Made by a program: the position numbers and the translations under genes
The notes under the pieces: generated by a model
Databases searched by the model: none
The model's input: only the letters and a program-made list of their open reading frames with translations
What the model was told of the DNA's origin: nothing
Source: an uncultured Opitutia bacterium
GTDB lineage: Bacteria > Verrucomicrobiota > Verrucomicrobiia > Opitutales > UBA953
Length of the DNA stretch: 10,971 nucleotides
Assembly (NCBI GenBank): GCA_937875975.1
Contig: CALEEU010000193.1
Coordinates: 1-10,971 of the forward strand
Direction: 5' to 3'
Part shown: positions 6,041-10,971 of the stretch, piece by piece
Layout of the letters: every line of letters begins with the position of its first letter
How positions within the stretch are numbered: the stretch's first letter is position 1

Positions 6041-8032
6041 CTACTTAACCGTCCGAATATACTCCCGGATGGCTTCGAACTGGGCTGGGCCCTTGCCCTC
6101 GTAAGGGTCGGTGAGCTGAGTCATGCCCTCAGGGTCGGCGTACTTGGGCATCTTGGTGTCCGGGTCGATGCGCGTCGGGGCGAGCACCCAACGGTGGTAG
6201 TAGCCCTTGCGGAGGCGTTCGGCGGATTGGGCGAAGTTGATGGCCGGAGCTTCGAAGACGGCGGTCGCTTCCGTGTCGCCGACGGCGTGACACGTGATGC
6301 AGTTGAAGCCCCCGGCGTCCCCAATCAGTTTCTCACCGTTGGCGATTTTCTCGGCGTCGCCGGCCGGCTCGGCGGCTTCCTTCTGCGGCAGGCCGTGCTG
6401 GTGGTTGAGTCCGAGCGCGAGTCCGTCGGCGTAGTGAGCGAAAGCAGGCATCTGGCCGATGAGCCAGGGGCGTGGCTTATACTCGATCTGGCCGGCGATG
6501 AACTTGCTCATCCAGTCGTGGCGAAGTTTCTCGCCGAGCCAGGTGAGCGGGGGGATGGGCGCGTCGTGCACCGGCTCGCCTTCGACGTGTTCCTTGGGCG
6601 GGAGGGCATCGCGAAGCTTCTTCGCTTCGCCGTCGACCTTGGTCCAGGTGCTTAAGGTGGCGTCGCGCGAATGGCAGGCGACGCAGTTGAGATTCTTGAT
6701 CTGGCGTTCGGCGAACTCGGCCGGGGTGTCTTGTTTGAGCGACGCGAGGTCGGTGGCGAGGAAGGCCTTGAGCGAGGCGCGCTGCGCGGACGTCAGGGCG
6801 AAGTCAGGCGCGGTGGCGCGGGCTTTGTCGTCGGCGGAAAGACAGCCCTTGTCGCCGGCCTTTAGCACGGTCGCGAGGGTCGGCTGGGTCGTGGCGGGCA
6901 TGCCGGCGTGGCAGTTCAGGCAACCGCCGCTGACGATGAGGGCGGCGCCGCGGGCGGCGTCGCCCGCCAGGGCCTTACGCTTGACCTGGCGGCTGTTGAC
7001 GAGGAGGTACGCCGCGAGTTGGGAGGCTTCTTCCTCTTCGAGGCGGAAATGAGGCATGCGCGTGGCCGGGTAGTGCTTGGCTGGATCCTGCAGGTATTCC
7101 ATGAGCGCGGCGGGGTGCCACTTGTCGGCGATGTGTCCCATCGGCACGCGGTCCTGTGCGTCCTTGCCTTCGGCGTCGGGGCGCTGGTGGCAGGCGATGC
7201 AGCCCAAGTTGGCGAAGAGTTCGCCGCCTTGTGGGGCGAGCTTGAGGTCGACCGCGCCAGCCTTAGGCGTGGCGCCCTGCGTGAGCATGGCGGCGAGGTC
7301 AGCGGCCTTCTGTTCGGCGCCAGCACCGGCGAAGATCTTGGGCATCAGCGAATGCGGGCGGATGGAGTGCGGGTCATGGATCCAGTCGGCGAGGAAGGGC
7401 GCCTTGAATTTAGTGCCGAGCTCGGAGAGCAGCGGGGCGATCTGGCCGTGTTCCGGCATGCCGGTTCCTTTCGCGGGAACGAGAGCAGCGTCCGCGTGGC
7501 AGGCGGCGCAATTCATCTGCGCGAAGAGCAGGCGGCCTTCGCGACGCTGCATGGCGGCATCGAGTTCCTTGTCGGCCGGGTGCGTCAAGAGCGTGGGCGG
7601 GATGGGCTCGAGCGGGAAATCTTTCGAAGCCCAGCTGAGGCGGACGAAGGTGTCGCCCTTGTCGGCGCTGGCGATTTCGGCGACGATGCGGTTGGCCCCT
7701 TTGTTCAGCTGCCCGGTCTTGATGCCAGGACCATCGAGGAGCGGCTGGCCGTTGAGGCTCAACTTGAACTTACCAGAGGATTCGGCGCTCAGTTTGAACG
7801 TGCCGCGCAGAGGCGACTGGAGGTCGCCTTCCCACTTCGCGATGAACGGACCCGCGGCGAGGAAGGGCGAGGGTGCTTGACCGGCGGGGACGTAGAGGGC
7901 GAGCAGGCGGTCGGAGCGGACGTCGGTCTTCCCGGCAGAAGTGAACGTCACCTTGAGTCCGGGCAGGTCCTGCGCGGAGAGGGTGGTCGCGATGGTCGCG
8001 GCTAGCAGGCAAAGGAGGCGGCGGAGAAGCAT
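6041..8032 (-). CDS. Secreted pentaheme cytochrome c with N-terminal PA14-like domain
   Basis: The 663-residue product from ATG 8032 starts with a Sec signal peptide (MLLRRLLCLLAATIATTLSA). Residues 27-140 look like a PA14 sugar-binding domain (KWEGDLQSP, LRGTFKLSAESSGKFKLSLNG). Five CxxCH heme c sites follow: CAACH 175-179, CIACH 278-282, CLNCH 371-375, CVACH 450-454, CITCH 578-582. Four Met-Pro motifs (Met230, Met326, Met528, Met628) are candidate distal heme ligands. It probably transfers electrons in the periplasm or at the outer membrane, perhaps from the beta-propeller protein encoded just upstream. Such proteins are common in PVC bacteria, but their partners are mostly unproven. Start choice: ATG 8032 has a weak AAGAGG 12 nt upstream; in-frame ATG 8062 or 8089 would lengthen the signal peptide n-region. 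A terminator separates it from the upstream gene. Confidence 0.9.
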   Translation of the reverse strand: MLLRRLLCLLAATIATTLSAQDLPGLKVTFTSAGKTDVRSDRLLALYVPAGQAPSPFLAAGPFIAKWEGDLQSPLRGTFKLSAESSGKFKLSLNGQPLLDGPGIKTGQLNKGANRIVAEIASADKGDTFVRLSWASKDFPLEPIPPTLLTHPADKELDAAMQRREGRLLFAQMNCAACHADAALVPAKGTGMPEHGQIAPLLSELGTKFKAPFLADWIHDPHSIRPHSLMPKIFAGAGAEQKAADLAAMLTQGATPKAGAVDLKLAPQGGELFANLGCIACHQRPDAEGKDAQDRVPMGHIADKWHPAALMEYLQDPAKHYPATRMPHFRLEEEEASQLAAYLLVNSRQVKRKALAGDAARGAALIVSGGCLNCHAGMPATTQPTLATVLKAGDKGCLSADDKARATAPDFALTSAQRASLKAFLATDLASLKQDTPAEFAERQIKNLNCVACHSRDATLSTWTKVDGEAKKLRDALPPKEHVEGEPVHDAPIPPLTWLGEKLRHDWMSKFIAGQIEYKPRPWLIGQMPAFAHYADGLALGLNHQHGLPQKEAAEPAGDAEKIANGEKLIGDAGGFNCITCHAVGDTEATAVFEAPAINFAQSAERLRKGYYHRWVLAPTRIDPDTKMPKYADPEGMTQLTDPYEGKGPAQFEAIREYIRTVK

Positions 8033-8085
8033 GGCGGCGGGACGCCTCTTAATGAGAGACATTCCCGCCATCAGGCAAGCCCCCA

Positions 8086-8115
8086 ACAAAAAGGCCCGGC
8101 GTGAACCGGGCCTTT
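8086..8115 (-). terminator. Intrinsic terminator of the beta-propeller gene
   Basis: Arms 8090-8099 and 8106-8115 form a perfect 10-bp stem (AAAGGCCCGG with CCGGGCCTTT) with a 6-nt loop. On the minus strand a run of five T's starts inside the stem and is followed by GTT. It begins 22 nt after the TAA stop of the beta-propeller gene (8138-8140). The cytochrome start lies about 54 nt further on, so read-through into that gene is plausible. Confidence 0.88.
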
Positions 8116-8137
8116 CGCCGTGAGGGATTCGCCTTAG

Positions 8138-10726
8138 TTACTTGGCGAACGAGCGGTAGTCTTCGCCTTCCTTCTCCGGGACGACGTTGATCGTGTGGGC
8201 GATATCGTCTGGTACGCGCGAGCCATCGACGGCCTTCACGTTCATCTTGATACGCATCTGCATGACTGGCACGAGGCCGGACACCTCGAGGAAGACCGAC
8301 TTGCCGTCGTCGGCCACCTTGACGGACTGGATCGGCACCTGGTCGGAACCCTTTTCTTCGGGCTTGCTCACCTTATAGATGTCGGAGCCGTAGGCGCTCG
8401 ACCAGAGGTAGTTGTACTGCTCGATGGACCAGTTCTGGAGGTCGGCGGCGGTCTTCTTGTCGAGGGCGCCGGTGAAGCGGATCGTGATGCCCTTCTTCGA
8501 AACATGGAGGGCTTCCTGCATCGTCACGGACTTGCCGGTGTAGCGGACGCGCTGGATCGCGCCGTCCTTCACGCCGTTGGTCTGCCAGCCTTTGAGGCCG
8601 GCGACGTAGAGCTGTCCGTCCGTGGGGCTGAAGCGCGCGCGCATCAGGCCGGTGGCGAACTTGAGCGGGAACTTCACCACGCCGCCTTGGGGGACGTCAC
8701 CCACGCGCTCCTGGAGGACCGCGAAGAGCGAGGACTTTCCGTAAGACATGTAGAGCATGCGGCCTTCGAACGGACCCCACTTGCCCTTATTGGCGGGCAC
8801 CCAAATCTGGCCGCCGTTGGAGTTGTCGACGTCGTAAGGAATCCAACAGAGGTGCGGGTTCACGAGCTTCGTCGGCGCCGGGGTGCGGTGCGAGAGGTCG
8901 GGCACTTCGATGAATTCACCCGGCTTGGAGAAGTGGATGTAGTCGACGGGGACCCAGGTGCCCTGGTTATCGCCGTTGGAGATTTCGCCGTTGGGGCCAA
9001 CGCCCATGCCGTTCGGGGCGCGGATGCCGGTGGCGTAGACCTCGAACTTCTGGCCGTCAGGCGAGACCTTGAAGATACAACCATGGTGGTCGCTGAGAGG
9101 CCCCCAGCCGCGACCTCCCGGATTCACGGGTCCGCCCTTGAGGAAGTAGAAGTTACCCTGCGAGTCGGTCTGCAAGTCGAACATGAACTCGTGGAAGTTC
9201 GAGGTGACCTGTACGTCGTTGTTGAAGTTCTGGTAGAAGTCGGCTTCGCCGTCCTTGTTGAAGTCGTGTAGCAGCGTGATCTGGTCGCGGCCGAGGACGT
9301 AGATCTTTTCGTCGACGATCTTCAGGCCGAGGCCGTGGAAGATGCCGGTGGCGTAGCGGTGCCAGGTAATTTTGCTGAGTTTGTCGTCGGCGAACTTGCC
9401 GACCCAGACATCGCCGCTCCAGGTGGAGAAGGCGATGCGACCGTCCTTGAAGAAGTCGATACCGCCGACGCGAATCCAGGAGCCGAACGGGTTTTCGGCG
9501 GGGATGGTGACGGTGTCGACGACGTAGGGGGCGGCGAGGAGCTCAGTGAGTTGATCCTTGAGGGACTGTTTCTGGGCAGAGTCCTGTTCGCCTTCGATGC
9601 GAGACTTGAGCGAGTCGATTTGCTTGGTCTGATCGGTCTCGCCGAGCACGCCTTCAGTCACGACGTCCTGGGTCCAGTGGGCGGGGCCGCCCTGAGTGAA
9701 AGCACGGAGGTCAGTCGCGGCGGCGACCTTGGAGGTCACTTTGCGGAGTACATCGCCGGCATTGATAGCGCCGTGGGCGAACGAGACCTTAAAGGAAGTG
9801 CCTGCGGCGACCTTGGTGAGCTTGAGCGACAGGAAGTTCCCCTTGTTGCTCAGGATTGAGCCGCTCGGCAGGCCGTTGACGGTCACAGTGGTGAGCTCGT
9901 CGGCGGGCTTCACGATGGCCGGGGCGTTCTTGGCGACCTTGGTTTTGGCCTTGGCTTTCGGGTCGGCCTTCTTGCCGGGCTGTTCGGTCGGGAGGGGAAT
10001 CTCAACGCGCACGATGGCGTTGGCGCCGTCGGCGAGGTCGACCTTACCGCCGTAGGGGAGGTCGAGGAGGCGAACGGAAGAATCAAGTTCGCCCTTCACG
10101 ACGGTGAAGGAGCGAGAGAGCACGAAGACGTCGCCAACTTTTTCCATCTCCGCAGATTCAAGCACTTCGGCAGAGCCGACGGTGTAGGCAAAGACGACGC
10201 GGTCGCCGTGCAGATAGAGGCCCTGATACTTGGCGTGTTCGCGCGGGAGCGGGCCGAGGGGGATTTTGGACATTACGCCTTCGGGGCCCTTGGGTAGGGT
10301 GCGAGTCTCGTTGAAAGTGCCATTGAAGCTCCAGCCGGGGCCGGGGTTCGTTTCGAAGAAGACCTTGGCGCCGACCGCGGGGCCGGGGTTCGGCCCGTGC
10401 TTACCGTCAAAGGCGACGCCCTTGGTCTGCATCCAGCCACCAGTCCAAGCGCCGGCGCCACGGAGCGTTTCAGTGTCGAAGGCGTAACCCGCTTCGCGGT
10501 TGCCGAGGTTCACCAGCACGGCCTTGTTGGCGGCGCAGCCCTTCTGCTCGAAGGGGCTCTTGCCTTGGGTATTGTCGATCGAGGCCGAGAGGAAGCGGCC
10601 GTAGTCCATCGCTTCCCACTTGGCGGCGGGCTTGGCGTCGGGCTTCTTGGTCGCGTCTTGGGCGAGGCCGGTCACGGCCGCCAACGCGAGCGCTAGGGAC
10701 AGGGAGGTGCGGGTCAGGGATGTCAT
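8138..10726 (-). CDS. Secreted DUF6797/PVC-type beta-propeller (putative sugar dehydrogenase-like) protein
   Basis: From ATG 10726 the product is 862 residues with a Sec signal peptide (MTSLTRTSLSLALALAAVTG, cut near LAQ-D). Residues about 37-200 match what I know as the DUF6797 region (MDYGRFLSASID, GVAFDGKHGP). A Lys/Ala linker (251-268) and a short coiled-coil-like stretch (about 364-398) precede a beta-propeller, about 405-730, that resembles PQQ-type or PVC 'membrane-bound dehydrogenase' domains: NPFGSWIRVGGIDFFKDG, WSGDVWVG, ATGIRAPNGMGVGPNGEI. The loop D488-F-N-K-D-G-E-A-D496 looks like an EF-hand or dockerin-type calcium site. A C-terminal beta domain (about 745-850) has the YGSDIY motif. 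It has no CxxCH; the next gene supplies the hemes. Cofactor and substrate are unproven. The frame is open upstream to 10882, but that extension runs through repeats and has no signal peptide. No Shine-Dalgarno sequence is seen. Confidence 0.88.
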   Translation of the reverse strand: MTSLTRTSLSLALALAAVTGLAQDATKKPDAKPAAKWEAMDYGRFLSASIDNTQGKSPFEQKGCAANKAVLVNLGNREAGYAFDTETLRGAGAWTGGWMQTKGVAFDGKHGPNPGPAVGAKVFFETNPGPGWSFNGTFNETRTLPKGPEGVMSKIPLGPLPREHAKYQGLYLHGDRVVFAYTVGSAEVLESAEMEKVGDVFVLSRSFTVVKGELDSSVRLLDLPYGGKVDLADGANAIVRVEIPLPTEQPGKKADPKAKAKTKVAKNAPAIVKPADELTTVTVNGLPSGSILSNKGNFLSLKLTKVAAGTSFKVSFAHGAINAGDVLRKVTSKVAAATDLRAFTQGGPAHWTQDVVTEGVLGETDQTKQIDSLKSRIEGEQDSAQKQSLKDQLTELLAAPYVVDTVTIPAENPFGSWIRVGGIDFFKDGRIAFSTWSGDVWVGKFADDKLSKITWHRYATGIFHGLGLKIVDEKIYVLGRDQITLLHDFNKDGEADFYQNFNNDVQVTSNFHEFMFDLQTDSQGNFYFLKGGPVNPGGRGWGPLSDHHGCIFKVSPDGQKFEVYATGIRAPNGMGVGPNGEISNGDNQGTWVPVDYIHFSKPGEFIEVPDLSHRTPAPTKLVNPHLCWIPYDVDNSNGGQIWVPANKGKWGPFEGRMLYMSYGKSSLFAVLQERVGDVPQGGVVKFPLKFATGLMRARFSPTDGQLYVAGLKGWQTNGVKDGAIQRVRYTGKSVTMQEALHVSKKGITIRFTGALDKKTAADLQNWSIEQYNYLWSSAYGSDIYKVSKPEEKGSDQVPIQSVKVADDGKSVFLEVSGLVPVMQMRIKMNVKAVDGSRVPDDIAHTINVVPEKEGEDYRSFAK

Positions 10727-10797
10727 GTGAGGGGAAATGGGGGTGGCGGGGTAGGGGGCAGAATTGATGAAACCGCCCCCCGCTGTCCACCGTATTG

Positions 10798-10814
10798 AGG
10801 GCCCCTTTGGCCCT
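10798..10814. repeat. Small palindrome next to the octamer repeats
   Basis: AGGGCC (10798-10803) and GGCCCT (10809-10814) are perfect inverted 6-bp arms with a 5-nt loop. It abuts the octamer array that starts at 10816. A related GGGCCC lies at 10898-10903, next to the second array. It may mark the edge of an intergenic repeat unit. It is about 70 nt upstream of the beta-propeller start. Confidence 0.4.
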
Positions 10815-10815
10815 A

Positions 10816-10847
10816 GTTGAACGGTTGAATGGTTGAAACGTTGGCCA
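10816..10847 (+). repeat. 8-bp tandem repeat GTTGAANN, four units
   Basis: Four consecutive octamers, each starting GTTG: GTTGAACG, GTTGAATG, GTTGAAAC, GTTGGCCA. The register is exact, with no insertions. The array lies in the region upstream of the beta-propeller gene and is mirrored by a second array at 10907-10938. Confidence 0.75.
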
Positions 10848-10906
10848 GAGGGGGCGATGGGTTGTGATCTGCGATTTTCCATCGGATTCCTTGATTTGGG
10901 CCCTTC

Positions 10907-10938
10907 TATTCAACTGGCCAACTGTTCAACCAGTCAAC
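10907..10938 (-). repeat. Second 8-bp tandem repeat, inverted relative to the first
   Basis: Read on the minus strand the units are GTTGACTG, GTTGAACA, GTTGGCCA, GTTGAATA. Three units here (10915-10938) pair with three units of the first array (10824-10847) at 21 of 24 positions, so the two arrays form an imperfect inverted repeat around a 67-nt centre. The rest of 10727-10971 holds no gene I can support; any promoter of the beta-propeller gene should lie in this region, but I see no well-spaced -35/-10 pair. Confidence 0.72.
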
Positions 10939-10971
10939 TTGCCTGCGTCTAGGCCTTCCAGCACCCCGGCA

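Noticed and set aside
6908..9271. Plus-strand frames of 365 and 358 codons at 6908-8005 and 8195-9271
   Set aside because: They are complementary to the cytochrome and propeller genes, whose motifs (five CxxCH, propeller repeats) are unmistakable on the minus strand.
10727..10882. In-frame upstream extension of the beta-propeller gene to 10882
   Set aside because: It runs through the octamer repeats and a palindrome, and would bury the signal peptide that begins at 10726.
10816..10938. CRISPR array
   Set aside because: The repeat units are 8 bp, adjacent with no spacers, and in two opposed blocks; this does not fit a CRISPR repeat-spacer pattern.
1..10971. tRNA, rRNA or riboswitch genes
   Set aside because: I found no cloverleaf-like pattern, rRNA-like stretch or known aptamer core in the intergenic segments on either strand.

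Overview
The window is a GC-rich stretch in which every gene I can support lies on the minus strand. It reads as part of a polysaccharide-degradation locus, most likely from a member of Verrucomicrobiota (a related PVC-group lineage such as Planctomycetota is the alternative). The lineage call rests on the gene families: a DUF6797/PVC-type beta-propeller protein, a PA14-plus-multiheme cytochrome c, a Tat-exported Gfo/Idh/MocA oxidoreductase, a DUF1080 (3-keto-disaccharide hydrolase family) lipoprotein and tandem formylglycine sulfatases. This combination is typical of PVC bacteria that live on complex, often sulfated, glycans. No rRNA or marker gene is present to prove the taxon.

In the direction of transcription (right to left): (1) an upstream region at 10727-10971 with a mirrored pair of 8-bp tandem repeats; (2) a large secreted beta-propeller protein (10726-8138) ending in a clear intrinsic terminator; (3) a secreted pentaheme cytochrome c with an N-terminal PA14-like domain (8032-6041); (4) a structured 218-bp intergenic region (5823-6040) holding a CCCTGG hexamer array, an AT-rich block with a 25-bp inverted repeat, a G-quadruplex motif and a strong hairpin, probably the control region of the next genes; (5) a Tat-dependent Gfo/Idh/MocA oxidoreductase (5822-4269) and terminator; (6) a two-domain DUF1080 lipoprotein (4197-2662) and terminator; (7) two sulfatases with a 4-nt gap (2541-976 and 971 to beyond position 1), the second cut by the window edge.

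All six products carry an export or lipoprotein signal, so the locus works outside the cytoplasm. A reasonable joint model (inference) is that the sulfatases strip sulfate from a glycan, the Gfo/Idh enzyme oxidises a sugar carbon (C3 in characterised relatives), the DUF1080 protein cleaves the resulting 3-keto glycoside, and the beta-propeller and pentaheme cytochrome form a redox branch that carries electrons to the respiratory chain. No transporter, SusCD pair, glycoside hydrolase or sulfatase-maturing enzyme is visible.

Two regulatory traits recur. Intrinsic terminators sit between co-directional genes with very little room before the next start codon, and none of the chosen start codons has a strong, well-spaced Shine-Dalgarno sequence.
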